A stretch of 64,000 nucleotides of DNA from Thiomicrorhabdus sp. 6S3-12 (GTDB lineage: Bacteria; Pseudomonadota; Gammaproteobacteria; Thiomicrospirales; Thiomicrospiraceae). Under the pieces are notes generated by a model. It made no database searches. It worked only from the letters and a program-made list of their open reading frames with translations, and was not told the DNA's origin. Shown one piece after another: positions 1 through 8,656 of the stretch. The stretch spans positions 434,001 to 498,000 of the forward strand of contig NZ_JAGETW010000001.1 of the NCBI RefSeq assembly GCF_017571475.1. The letters run 5' to 3'. Position 1 is the stretch's first letter; every line of letters starts with the position of its first letter. Position numbers and translations under genes: made by a program.

Positions 1-665
1 ATTGGAAAATATTCTTTTGCTGGATCAAAGATAACGCAATCAACCATTCCTCTAAAAAAATATTCTCTTTCATTTAAACTCAATTCATTTTTAATTAAAT
101 TGAAATCTAGAATCGCATTTAAAGCCACATTTGGATAAGGGAAAAATGATGGAAACACATTTTTTACCGCTTGAAAAAAATTTTTCTCTTGTTGCGACTT
201 GAACAGCTTAATTACTTTTGAAGTATCTGTAACAGTAGTTGACGTTTGTTTAATATTTGCCAAACCATCGTTATAGTAATTCTGTTTGCGAGCCCGAGTC
301 ATTATCTTCTTAGCCAACTCAAGCCTATGCTGGTGTTCTTTAGCTAGATCCACCGCCAACTCAAAATTTAAATTCAGTAAAGCTTCTAGTCTTGCTATCA
401 AAACATTATCGGCAAATTCTTGATTAAAAGGATTTCCTTGAATCACCACTAGTTGTGATGGCCATTTGAGCAATACTTCTTTCTCTTCATCAGTTTTTGT
501 ATTAATGTCATTAATAAATTGTTCTTCAAAAACTTTAATTGCTTGAGCTATTAAAGGGTCTGAAGTTGTCATAACTTCTTTAGAGTTTTGATACATGAGT
601 TCAGCAAACGCCTCCCAGTCTTTATCAAAGACCAAACCATACAAATATTCTCTATCCAACATCAT
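1..665 (-). CDS. Partial DUF2726-like protein, C-terminus cut by window edge
   Basis: An open frame of about 221 codons runs from a double ATG (665 and 662) off the start of the window. AAAAGG lies just upstream of the first ATG. Residues 1-150 are helical and charged, with no motif I recognise. The last 60 residues (FFQAVKNVFP, YPNVAL, then RGMVDCVIFDP) resemble the start of DUF2726 nuclease-like domains, where a VDFVLVDP-type strand leads into the catalytic core. That core would lie outside the window. No signal peptide or membrane segment is seen. The gene is much richer in A+T than everything after 930, which suggests acquired DNA. The frame is certain; the family assignment is tentative. 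Confidence 0.6.
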   Translation of the reverse strand, partial: MMLDREYLYGLVFDKDWEAFAELMYQNSKEVMTTSDPLIAQAIKVFEEQFINDINTKTDEEKEVLLKWPSQLVVIQGNPFNQEFADNVLIARLEALLNLNFELAVDLAKEHQHRLELAKKIMTRARKQNYYNDGLANIKQTSTTVTDTSKVIKLFKSQQEKNFFQAVKNVFPSFFPYPNVALNAILDFNLIKNELSLNEREYFFRGMVDCVIFDPAKEYFP

Positions 666-855
666 TAAACCTTTTTAAGACAAACACGAATAATATACAT
701 CATATAAATTACTGCATTATGTACTAGTCCAATAAACGCAGAACCTGGTTGGAGCAAAGTAGAAAGTTAATAAAAGAACGAGTGCAATAACGAACCTCTA
801 TCGGCATCAAAATTTCAGAAAAACGACTTATAACGCCCATTAAACCTACTTGTGC

Positions 856-866
856 GACAATTTGTC
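856..866. promoter_or_regulatory. Small palindrome upstream of the copper receptor gene
   Basis: GACAA-T-TTGTC is a perfect 5-bp inverted repeat, extended imperfectly outward by TGTG and CACA. It lies 66 bases before the receptor start, with a -10-like TACAAT at 892-897. It could be an operator for a metal or redox regulator. The spacing does not fit CRP or FNR. Low confidence. Confidence 0.25.
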
Positions 867-931
867 ACAGGCAATTTTGCTCGTCTCCCGGTACAATTCC
901 GCCATCTGATTAAACTTACCGAAAAAAGACG

Positions 932-3136
932 ATGAAAAAAAAGTTACTCGCTTCCCTGATTCCTTCTTTAATGGCGACTTCGGCCTTTGCTGCGCAGGAT
1001 CTGCCGGCAATCACCGTTGTTGAATCCTCAGAAAATTCTGAAATCAACCAGAGCAATATTTCCAAAGAAGCCATTCAATCCGGCATCAGTTCCAGCAGTG
1101 ACCTGACTGATATTCTGAGCGAATCGCCAAGCGTTTCGGTCAATCAGGCCGGCGGTATCTCTGGCTTCCCGGTCATCCGCGGCATTGCCGACAACCGCTT
1201 GAACGTTCAGTTAGACGGTATGCAGCTTGTCGCTTCGTGCCCAAACCATATGAACACGCCTCTGTCTTATGTCTCTCCGACACAGGCGGAATCGATTGAA
1301 ATCTATCCGGGAATCACCCCGGCCAGCGTCGGCGGCGACAGCATCGGCGGAAGTATTCTGGTCAAAACCGAAGACCCGGTATTCGCTCCGGCCGGCGAAC
1401 AGATCACCCAGGGTGAATATGGCGGTTATTTGCGCAGTAATGGTCAGGCGAAAGGCGCAAACCTGACTGTAACCACCGCCAGCGACAAACTGAATCTGAC
1501 CTACAAAGGCTCTTACGCGGAGTCGGGCAACTACGATGCGGCGAGTGATTTCAAAACTTTCACGACCACAACCAACCCGGCTGCCGGCACCCTTTTCACA
1601 TCCGGCACCGAGGGCTCAACAACCGATAAAGACGAAGTCGCCGGAACGGCCTACAAAGTCATGAACCACAAATTCAGCATGGCCTATAAAGGCGATGACA
1701 GCCTGTTGACCGCAAGTGTTACCAAACAAAACACGCCTTATGAGCAGTATCCTAACCAGCGTATGGATATGACGGCCAACGATAGCACCAAACTCAATGT
1801 CTCTTTCGACAAATCCCTGAACTGGGGTGAAGTTCATTTGCAAGCCTATAACGAACAGGTCGATCACGAGATGGCGTTTATGGATTATAAAATCCAGACC
1901 CAGATGCCGATGGTGACGGAAAGCACGACTAACGGTTTCAAACTGTCTGCCGACCTGCCTTTAAGCGCAAGCAGCGACCTGATTGTCGGTACCGAAATCC
2001 AGCAGTTCGCTCTGGATGACTACTGGGATCCGAATCCTGCCTCAGCGGGGATGAGCCCGAATACGTTCTGGAACATCAACGACGGTACCCGCGACCGTTA
2101 CGCGCTTTTTGCAGATTGGGAAAAACAGCTTGATAGCGCATGGAAAACCCGTCTCGGAGCACGTTTCGAGCAGGTTCTGAGCGATGCCGGCGATGTTCAG
2201 GGTTATCATGACAGCGATACCTTCACCAAACCGAACAACCAGGTTGTGACCACCAATGAACTTACGGAATCCGAAGTATTCAATGCCTCCGACCGTTCCA
2301 AAACCGATAACAACCTGAACCTGACGGCTCTGGCCAGCTATCAGCACAGCGATACCTTTGATCTGGATTTCGGTCTGGCACGTCAGGTGCGTTCGCCTAA
2401 CCTGTATGAACGTTACACCTGGTCAACCTGGACCATGGCGGCAGTCATGAACAACTTCGTCGGAGACGGCAACGGCTATGTCGGTGACATCAATCTGAAA
2501 CCGGAAGTCGCCTATACCGTCAGCGCCAATCTGGACTGGCATGCAGCAGACCGTAGCTGGAGCCTGCAGGCTATGCCGTATTTCTCCTATGTTGAGGATT
2601 ATATCGATGCGCTGGCGCTTACCAGTTTCGATGGTTTTAACGTTCTGCAATACACCAACCAGACCGCGCGTATTTACGGCGTCGATATCGCTGCAAACAC
2701 CCATATTGGCAAAAATTCATATGGTGACTGGAGCGCGAAAGCGAAAGTGAATTACGCGCGCGGCGAAAACCTCGACAGCAACGACAATCTGTACAACATT
2801 ATGCCGTTGAATGCGACGGTGACACTGATGCAGAAAATCAACCGTTGGAGCAATGCGCTTGAAGTGGTGATGGTGGATGCCAAAGACAGCGTTTCGGATG
2901 TCCGCAACGAACTTGATACTGCGGCCTATACGCTGGTAAACCTGAAACTGAGTTATTCGGTTAAACGTTTCCGCTTCGATATTGGCGTCGATAACCTGTT
3001 CGACAAGGCCTACGACCTGCCGACCGGTGGTGCCTATACGGGTGAAGGTAAAACCATGTCGATCAGCGGTGTTCCGATGTTAGCCGTACCGGGCGCAGGA
3101 CGCAGCCTGTATCTCGGGTTTAATGCCAAATTCTAA
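932..3136 (+). CDS. TonB-dependent receptor, OprC/NosA-like (probable copper uptake)
   Basis: A 734-residue TonB-dependent outer-membrane receptor. Signal peptide: residues 1-20 (MKKKLLASL... to SAFA). Plug: about 45-150, with PVIRG and the LDGMQ segment. The rest is the 22-strand barrel, ending in phenylalanine. The plug has C103-P-N-H-M107, a CxxxM motif, and the barrel side has H312-E-M314, an HxM motif. In Pseudomonas OprC the copper site is exactly a CxxxM plus HxM pair at similar spacing, so copper is the best-supported substrate; NosA-type receptors are close relatives. The gene stands alone and is followed by a terminator at 3181-3210. A siderophore substrate is less likely given the conserved metal-binding motifs. 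Confidence 0.85.
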   Translation: MKKKLLASLIPSLMATSAFAAQDLPAITVVESSENSEINQSNISKEAIQSGISSSSDLTDILSESPSVSVNQAGGISGFPVIRGIADNRLNVQLDGMQLVASCPNHMNTPLSYVSPTQAESIEIYPGITPASVGGDSIGGSILVKTEDPVFAPAGEQITQGEYGGYLRSNGQAKGANLTVTTASDKLNLTYKGSYAESGNYDAASDFKTFTTTTNPAAGTLFTSGTEGSTTDKDEVAGTAYKVMNHKFSMAYKGDDSLLTASVTKQNTPYEQYPNQRMDMTANDSTKLNVSFDKSLNWGEVHLQAYNEQVDHEMAFMDYKIQTQMPMVTESTTNGFKLSADLPLSASSDLIVGTEIQQFALDDYWDPNPASAGMSPNTFWNINDGTRDRYALFADWEKQLDSAWKTRLGARFEQVLSDAGDVQGYHDSDTFTKPNNQVVTTNELTESEVFNASDRSKTDNNLNLTALASYQHSDTFDLDFGLARQVRSPNLYERYTWSTWTMAAVMNNFVGDGNGYVGDINLKPEVAYTVSANLDWHAADRSWSLQAMPYFSYVEDYIDALALTSFDGFNVLQYTNQTARIYGVDIAANTHIGKNSYGDWSAKAKVNYARGENLDSNDNLYNIMPLNATVTLMQKINRWSNALEVVMVDAKDSVSDVRNELDTAAYTLVNLKLSYSVKRFRFDIGVDNLFDKAYDLPTGGAYTGEGKTMSISGVPMLAVPGAGRSLYLGFNAKF

Positions 3137-3180
3137 AGCAGGTTTCGGATGAAACCTCTGAGGAAATAAAAGCACAAACA

Positions 3181-3210
3181 AAAAACGGCACTTCATGTGC
3201 CGTTTTTTTT
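3181..3210. terminator. Bidirectional Rho-independent terminator
   Basis: AAAACGGCAC-TTCAT-GTGCCGTTTT: a 10-bp stem with runs of A before it and T after it. It can stop the receptor gene on the plus strand and the glycerate kinase gene on the minus strand. Confidence 0.85.
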
Positions 3211-3260
3211 GTTTTCGTTGACGCGGAAATTTTCGCCGCACCCGATGCACAGTATCCGAT

Positions 3261-4391
3261 CTACTTTAGATTCATTAAAGGCAGCAAATTCTGCAGGCAT
3301 GCGGCAAAAAGCGGTTGGGCATTCGTCATCGCATCCACTTCATGCATCGGCGTATTGACGATACTGAACAGCGAGGTAAAAGCCTCCAGCTCACTGACCC
3401 CGAGACTGCCGCAGATACCGATACACGGAATATCCCGTTCCTTAGCCATTTCGGCAATTCGCATCGGCAGCTTACCGTAAGCGGTCTGCTCGTCAATCCG
3501 TCCTTCGCCGGTAATAACCCAGTCAATCGCTTGACCGCCTACGGCTTCCATCGCCTGGTCAATCTGCAAACTCTGCCGCAAGACCTCGAAACCCGGTTCG
3601 ATTCTGGCATCAAGAAGACCGATAAAACCGGCGGCCATCCCACCGGCTGCGCCCGCTCCCGGAAGATCGCGAACATCTCTGCCGGTCTTATGCTGAATAA
3701 CATTCGCCCAGTTTTCCAGCCCTTTTTCCAGAATATCGAACTGCTGCGGCTGCAACCCTTTTTGCGGGCCGAAAACTGCCGTCGCGCCCTTGTCGCCTAA
3801 AAGCGGATTGGTGACATCGCAAGCCAGTACCCACTCAATCTCCAGAAGATGCGGAGGAATGTCGCCGACCTCGGCAACCTGTCCGAGCCCTTGCCCGCCA
3901 AGCATCACTTCCTTGCCCTTGGCGTCAAAGGCGGAAATCCCCATAGCGCTTAAAGCCGCGGCGCCGCCGTCGTTGGTCGCGGAACCTCCCAGACCGAGAA
4001 TAATCCGTTTCGCTCCCTGCTTGATGGCCGCCAAGATCAATTGCCCCGTTCCCAGACTGTGGGTCTGTAAAGGATTACGCTCGTCCGGACGAATTTTCGG
4101 CAGACCGCTGGCCTGCGCCATTTCGATAATCGCCGTCTGTGTTTCCTGCTGCCAGCCATAGGCCGCTTTGATTTTACGCCCCAGAGGATTGCTGACCCAG
4201 AGCGTTTCACGACTTGCCAGACCGGCGGTCACATAAGCATCGACAAACCCTTCTCCGCCATCTGAAAGCGGCAGACTGATCACTTCGGTCTGCGGCGCGT
4301 AAGCTTCGATCACCTGAGTGGCAATCTGACAGAATTGCGTGGCGCTCAGAGAACCTTTAAAACTATCCGGCGCCAGTAGAATTCGACTCAT
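3261..4391 (-). CDS. Glycerate kinase (GlxK/GarK family)
   Basis: A 376-residue protein matching the PF02595 glycerate kinase family in length and motifs: APDSFKGSLSA at the N-terminus, PLSDGGEGF near residue 45, LGLGGSATNDGG near 130 and ITGEGRIDEQT near 290. It phosphorylates glycerate, feeding it into lower glycolysis. It is the last gene of the minus-strand operon, 21 bases after the phosphorylase gene. Glycerate released from glucosylglycerate by that enzyme is its obvious substrate here. The family can give 2- or 3-phosphoglycerate; the sequence alone does not tell me which. Confidence 0.92.
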   Translation of the reverse strand: MSRILLAPDSFKGSLSATQFCQIATQVIEAYAPQTEVISLPLSDGGEGFVDAYVTAGLASRETLWVSNPLGRKIKAAYGWQQETQTAIIEMAQASGLPKIRPDERNPLQTHSLGTGQLILAAIKQGAKRIILGLGGSATNDGGAAALSAMGISAFDAKGKEVMLGGQGLGQVAEVGDIPPHLLEIEWVLACDVTNPLLGDKGATAVFGPQKGLQPQQFDILEKGLENWANVIQHKTGRDVRDLPGAGAAGGMAAGFIGLLDARIEPGFEVLRQSLQIDQAMEAVGGQAIDWVITGEGRIDEQTAYGKLPMRIAEMAKERDIPCIGICGSLGVSELEAFTSLFSIVNTPMHEVDAMTNAQPLFAACLQNLLPLMNLK

Positions 4392-4412
4392 GTATCCCGT
4401 AACTCCCTTTGT

Positions 4413-6206
4413 TTAACTCGTTGAGAGTGCCCAAAGTGCACTTTCTCCGTCTATCTGTTCCGGCATCAACCATAACGACTGATAAGGCTGTAGAACGAAC
4501 TTGTCGCTCTGCGACTCGACCATTGTCGCATCCAGCAGATTGACCCAGACCGGGTGTTCGTTAAAGCCGTTGATCTGCGAAAGATCGAGCATCTGAATAT
4601 CGGATGTCAGGTTATGAATCGCCAGTATCGGGAATTTTACGTCATCTCCGGCGCGCCACAAGGCAAAAAACTCTTTGCCGAGATCCAAAATCTGTTGCGG
4701 CGTATTCGGATCAAAGGCTTTGTGTTTTTTACGCAGGGTCAGCAGTCGGGTCAGACGCTTGATCACTTCGGCATTCGAACTGCGCCCGCTGTCGATCAGC
4801 GCCTGCAAATAAGGGTATTCCCATTTTCGGCGGTTAATCGAGCGTGTTCTTCCGGTTTTTTCGACCCCTTCGTGGTCGTTCGGTGTCGCCACCAGTGAAT
4901 GGATATAAAACGCCGGAACCCCTTGCAGACACATCATGATGTTCTGCGAACAGATGAAGCGCTCCACCTGCCACTGATCAGGTCCGTTACTGTTATGCGT
5001 CTCGCGCAAAGCGCTGAAATAGGTGATATTGATCTCGTACGGACTCTGGCTGCCGTCCGGATTACTTTTCATCGAAACGAAGCCGCCGAGACGATGCATA
5101 TTGGTTACCAGATCCTCGACCTCTCGCTGCGGCAGGATACCCTCTACCGGACGCAGACCGATCCCGTCGTGGGAGGCGGTGAAATTCAGAAAAGTACAAC
5201 CTTCCGGAGGCGGTTCAAGATTGAACGCCCAATCGGTCAAATAATTTCCGTCACCACGGTGCAGCGCATGCAGAATCAGCGGCGCCAGACTGAATTGATA
5301 GACCATATGTGCCTCGTCCGACTCCCCGAAATAGGAGAGGTTTTCAATATGCGGCACATTGGTTTCGGTCAGAATAATCGCATCCGGCGCAACCATCTCG
5401 ACCAGATCGCGCATCAGCTTGACCGCCTCGTGTGTCTGCGGCAGATGGATACAGTTGGTGCCGATCTGTTTCCACAGGAAAGCGATCGCATCCAGACGAA
5501 TAATCCGCGCGCCCTTACTGACGTAAAACAGCAGAACCGAAAGCATTCTCAGTAATACCAGCGGATTGGCAAAGTTCAGATCGATCTGGTCGGCACTGAA
5601 AGTCGCCCAGACCTTTTTGCGTCCGCGATGAGTATAGGCGGGAACCAGCAGCGGGGTATTCCGCGGCCGCGTCACCTGCGACAGATCCGGCTCGCCTTCG
5701 ACTTCGATAAAGAAATCGGTATAGGGTGAATTATTGGCCTTGTAGTCGGTAAACCACAGACTTTCGCGCGAAACATGATTGATCACCAGATCGAACATCA
5801 GATTATATTGCTGACTGATCTCGTCGACATGTTCCCAGTCGCCCAGATCGGGATCAACCATACAGTAATCGATGACCGAAAAGCCGTCGTCGGAGCTGTA
5901 CGGAAAAAACGGCAGTATATGCACGCAACTGATCGCACCTTTAACATGCTCGTCCAAAAAACGCTGCAAAGTCGTTAAAGGCATCTCGCCTTCCTGTAAG
6001 AAGGTATCTCCGTAGGTAATCAATACCGCATCGGTCTGATCCCATTTCGCTTCTTTGTGCGGGGTTCTTTTGGCCTGCTTGGCCAATAGCTCGATAATGC
6101 CTTTATAAGCAATCTCGACCTTGACAGAGTCTTGATAAATCGCGTCCAGACGTTTTTTGATCCGGTCCAGACCGGAATCTGCGCTGAGGTCTCGAGGTTC
6201 TGTCAT
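4413..6206 (-). CDS. GH13 subfamily 18 phosphorylase, probably glucosylglycerate phosphorylase
   Basis: A 597-residue alpha-amylase-superfamily phosphorylase of the sucrose phosphorylase group. The barrel motifs are present: FDLVINHVS, IIRLDAIAFLWK (nucleophile Asp), ILTETNVPH (acid/base Glu) and NFTASHDGIG (third acidic residue). The family includes sucrose, glucosylglycerol and glucosylglycerate phosphorylases. The neighbours (GpgS, an MPGP-type phosphatase and glycerate kinase) argue for glucosylglycerate plus phosphate giving glucose-1-phosphate plus glycerate, as in E. coli YcjM. AGGTGGG precedes the ATG. Plain sucrose phosphorylase is the main alternative; specificity is inferred from context. 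Confidence 0.85.
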   Translation of the reverse strand: MTEPRDLSADSGLDRIKKRLDAIYQDSVKVEIAYKGIIELLAKQAKRTPHKEAKWDQTDAVLITYGDTFLQEGEMPLTTLQRFLDEHVKGAISCVHILPFFPYSSDDGFSVIDYCMVDPDLGDWEHVDEISQQYNLMFDLVINHVSRESLWFTDYKANNSPYTDFFIEVEGEPDLSQVTRPRNTPLLVPAYTHRGRKKVWATFSADQIDLNFANPLVLLRMLSVLLFYVSKGARIIRLDAIAFLWKQIGTNCIHLPQTHEAVKLMRDLVEMVAPDAIILTETNVPHIENLSYFGESDEAHMVYQFSLAPLILHALHRGDGNYLTDWAFNLEPPPEGCTFLNFTASHDGIGLRPVEGILPQREVEDLVTNMHRLGGFVSMKSNPDGSQSPYEINITYFSALRETHNSNGPDQWQVERFICSQNIMMCLQGVPAFYIHSLVATPNDHEGVEKTGRTRSINRRKWEYPYLQALIDSGRSSNAEVIKRLTRLLTLRKKHKAFDPNTPQQILDLGKEFFALWRAGDDVKFPILAIHNLTSDIQMLDLSQINGFNEHPVWVNLLDATMVESQSDKFVLQPYQSLWLMPEQIDGESALWALSTS

Positions 6207-6245
6207 AGGCCCACCTTATCCTTTATATGCAATGAAAATCTGCGG

Positions 6246-7457
6246 TTACTGGTTATCCAATTCAACCGCTTCGTAAAGTTCTTCCAGAATGGTCGGACAG
6301 GCACTGGTTACCCGGTTCCAGTTCGGCAGGAATGGTCGTTCCTCGGTGTTATCTAGGAATATATCTCCCGCAGCAAGAATACTGCGCGCAAACAGTTCAA
6401 TCGCTTGCTCTTCGGCATGCAGATCGAGCGCCAGACCGTTCATCTCCGCATCAAAGGCATAGCTTTCCAGCTGATCCAATGCCGTACGCAGATAAACGGC
6501 GCGCACCGAACGCATGGTTCCGCGCGAGAAGACATGCCCGCGTGTCGCCAATTTTCTGAACAGCGACTTGGCAATGTCCTGACTCATTCGCGCCAGTCCC
6601 TTATTCTGATCATCCAGCGACAGTTCCTGATGCTTGTGATCGTAAACATCGGCAATATCGACCTGACAGATGCGGCGGTTGGAGAAATTACGGCGCATCT
6701 CCGCCAGCACACCCATTTCCAGACCCCAGTCGGCCGGAATACGCATATCCTTCAGTGCATGCGTATGAATGGCAAATTCGCCCGCCAACGCATAACGAAA
6801 ACTATCCAGATAAACCAGCAGCTCGTCCGGCCCTAAAACATCCTCCAGCGCGCGCAAAAGCGGCGTTACCAGCAATCGCGCTACGCGTCCGTTCAATTTG
6901 CCTTCAGCGTGTCGGGCATAGAACCCTTTGGAAAAGACAAAATTAAACGTGGGATGCGCGACGGGGTAGAGGAGACGTGCGAGTAGGTCACGTTGATAAG
7001 TGATAATGTCACAATCGTGTAACGCAACCACATCCACCTGCTTTGCCGCCAACACATAACCATAACACCCCCAAACATTGGTTCCTTTTCCAGGTTCGGT
7101 CGGTGCCAACTCCATTGCCTTGAGCTTATTCATGACCTTTTGCAAGCGCGGTCCGTCGTTCCATAAAATCCGATGCTCCTGTCCCAGGTCGGCAAAAAAG
7201 CCTTTGGCAAACTCAAACTGCTTTTTGTCGGCCCGATCCAGACCGATGACGATCTGGGAAAGGTAAGGAACTTTAGAAAGTTCACTGACGATGTTTTTTA
7301 AAGCGGGTGCTTCTAATTCACTAAATAAGGAAGGCAAAATCAGCCCCAGCCGATTCTGTTGAGAAAACTTTAGCAAATCCGATTCCAACTCTTCGATTTT
7401 ACGGTCGGTTAAGTTATGGAAAGTGGTTACTGTTCCGTTTTGAAAAAAATCACTCAT
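6246..7457 (-). CDS. gpgS: Glucosyl-3-phosphoglycerate synthase
   Basis: A 403-residue retaining GT81-type glycosyltransferase that joins glucose from an NDP-glucose to 3-phosphoglycerate, the first step of glucosylglycerate synthesis. A GT-A domain holds the metal-binding HDCDI motif, the VFSKGFYAR segment and NGRVARLLVTPL, a signature of GpgS/MpgS proteins. The C-terminal 150 residues are helical. The phosphatase gene upstream ends 2 bases before this start, so the two are very probably co-transcribed. A mannosyl donor cannot be excluded from sequence, but the phosphorylase next door fits glucose. Confidence 0.9.
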   Translation of the reverse strand: MSDFFQNGTVTTFHNLTDRKIEELESDLLKFSQQNRLGLILPSLFSELEAPALKNIVSELSKVPYLSQIVIGLDRADKKQFEFAKGFFADLGQEHRILWNDGPRLQKVMNKLKAMELAPTEPGKGTNVWGCYGYVLAAKQVDVVALHDCDIITYQRDLLARLLYPVAHPTFNFVFSKGFYARHAEGKLNGRVARLLVTPLLRALEDVLGPDELLVYLDSFRYALAGEFAIHTHALKDMRIPADWGLEMGVLAEMRRNFSNRRICQVDIADVYDHKHQELSLDDQNKGLARMSQDIAKSLFRKLATRGHVFSRGTMRSVRAVYLRTALDQLESYAFDAEMNGLALDLHAEEQAIELFARSILAAGDIFLDNTEERPFLPNWNRVTSACPTILEELYEAVELDNQ

Positions 7458-7459
7458 AG

Positions 7460-8341
7460 CTATTGCCTCTCAAGCTGGCTGTTTAATGGAATTAACAGGT
7501 GCTGCTGAACGACCTCCGCCCAACCCTCAGGAGCGGGATTATCGGCCTCAAAAGCACCTTTTTTATCAATTTTCAGGGTATTTCCTTTGTGCGCCGGAAG
7601 AATCAGACTTAAATCGGCCTCTTCCAGCATGCGTCGATCATTCTCTCCGTCACCCAAAGCGACGATATAAGGCGAACGACCGAAGACATTGAATGCCGTG
7701 TTCTGCACTCCGCTCTCAAATGGCGCTTTTCGGGCGCTTTCGCTGCTTTCGATGACCCATTTAAGTGCGCTTGCCTTATCATGGTGCGACATCACATGAT
7801 AAAAACGTCCGCCTTTCAGCAATCGCAGACCATGCTCCTCTAATGCCTTTTTAAATTTTTCCAGATTCGCTTCACTGTCCTGCCAGCTGATCGGCTCGCT
7901 TACCGCGCGACGCTTCGCCATCGCGGCCGATTCGTAATCCAACGAAGTGGAAGCCATGACCTCTTCGACCGAGCAGTCGCCGAACCCGGTAAAGCGCCAG
8001 CGGTATTGCTCGCGAATCTGCCCAAGAATTGTGCGAATCTCCGCGTAATCTCGACCCAACAGATACTTCTGTTGCGGGTCCTCTTTGGAGAAATAGATCA
8101 CCCCGCCATTCTCCGCAATAAACGGCGGCTGCAGATCAAGACGATCGAGCCATTGGCTGATTTCGGCAAAGGTTTTACTGGAATTCAAGATCAGCGGAAT
8201 CCCGAACTGTTTAAGCTGTTCGATCACCGGCAGAACAGGGGCATATTGATAGTCGTGGTGCCCCAGTAAAGTTCCGTCCAGATCGGTAAAAACATAGACG
8301 CCGCTTTCGGAAATGGAATTTACATAATTAAACTGATTCAT
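7460..8341 (-). CDS. HAD phosphatase, MPGP type (probable glucosyl-3-phosphoglycerate phosphatase)
   Basis: A 293-residue HAD-IIB hydrolase. Motif I is FTDLDGTLLG (nucleophile Asp), followed by LILNSSKTFAEI (motif II) and VALGDGENDRRML (motif IV). This is the mannosyl-3-phosphoglycerate phosphatase family, which also acts on glucosyl-3-phosphoglycerate. It would complete osmolyte synthesis with GpgS. I start it at the ATG at 8341; a TTG at 8353 gives four more residues but no better ribosome site. It is the first gene of the osmolyte operon. Confidence 0.88.
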   Translation of the reverse strand: MNQFNYVNSISESGVYVFTDLDGTLLGHHDYQYAPVLPVIEQLKQFGIPLILNSSKTFAEISQWLDRLDLQPPFIAENGGVIYFSKEDPQQKYLLGRDYAEIRTILGQIREQYRWRFTGFGDCSVEEVMASTSLDYESAAMAKRRAVSEPISWQDSEANLEKFKKALEEHGLRLLKGGRFYHVMSHHDKASALKWVIESSESARKAPFESGVQNTAFNVFGRSPYIVALGDGENDRRMLEEADLSLILPAHKGNTLKIDKKGAFEADNPAPEGWAEVVQQHLLIPLNSQLERQ

Positions 8342-8656
8342 AGCCGAACCCAAGCAGTAGCCATGCCATAAATTTCGATATGCCCGGAACCGCAGCTTTA
8401 AATAGGTGCAAAACGCCTGTTTTTGGTGCGCAGCAGAGGCATTGATTTTTACACTCTAACAGATTCGCGAGATAAAAAGTCATCAGGAAGAAAACTATCT
8501 TATGGCTAAGCGTTTCTGTCATTTTACTGTTACCTAAGCTTCACTCGATATTCACTTATCCCGCCGGTCGACCTCCTAACATAAGCTTGGATTTTTCAAG
8601 ACAGTGCAAGTACACGGAAAAATCCTCTCCGAGAGGCACACAATGCAAGGCTAGCT
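8342..8656. other. Divergent intergenic region with Pho box
   Basis: This 315-base region separates the osmolyte operon (minus) from the lipid-remodelling operon (plus). It holds the Pho box at 8516-8533 and a small hairpin (CCTCTC-C-GAGAGG, 8624-8636) in the btaA leader. I found no convincing promoter for the minus-strand operon and no hidden gene. Confidence 0.6.
8516..8533 (+). promoter_or_regulatory. Pho box (PhoB-binding site) upstream of btaA
   Basis: CTGTCAT-TTTA-CTGTTAC is two 7-bp direct repeats 11 bases apart. It matches the PhoB consensus (CTGTCAT, four A/T-rich bases, CTGTCAC) at all but one position. A weak -10-like GATATT follows at 8547-8552. The orientation and distance fit activation of the btaA operon when phosphate is scarce. 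Confidence 0.85.

Noticed and set aside
851-869. CRP-like site TGTGC...TCACA upstream of the copper receptor
   Set aside because: Spacing between half sites is 9, not 6, so it is not a CRP site; only the inner palindrome was kept, at low confidence.
4899-5555. 218-codon plus-strand open frame
   Set aside because: Antisense to the GH13 phosphorylase; no recognisable protein.
8342-8656. Pho box also driving the osmolyte operon
   Set aside because: The direct repeats face btaA and the distance to the opposite start is about 175 bases without a -10 in the right place.
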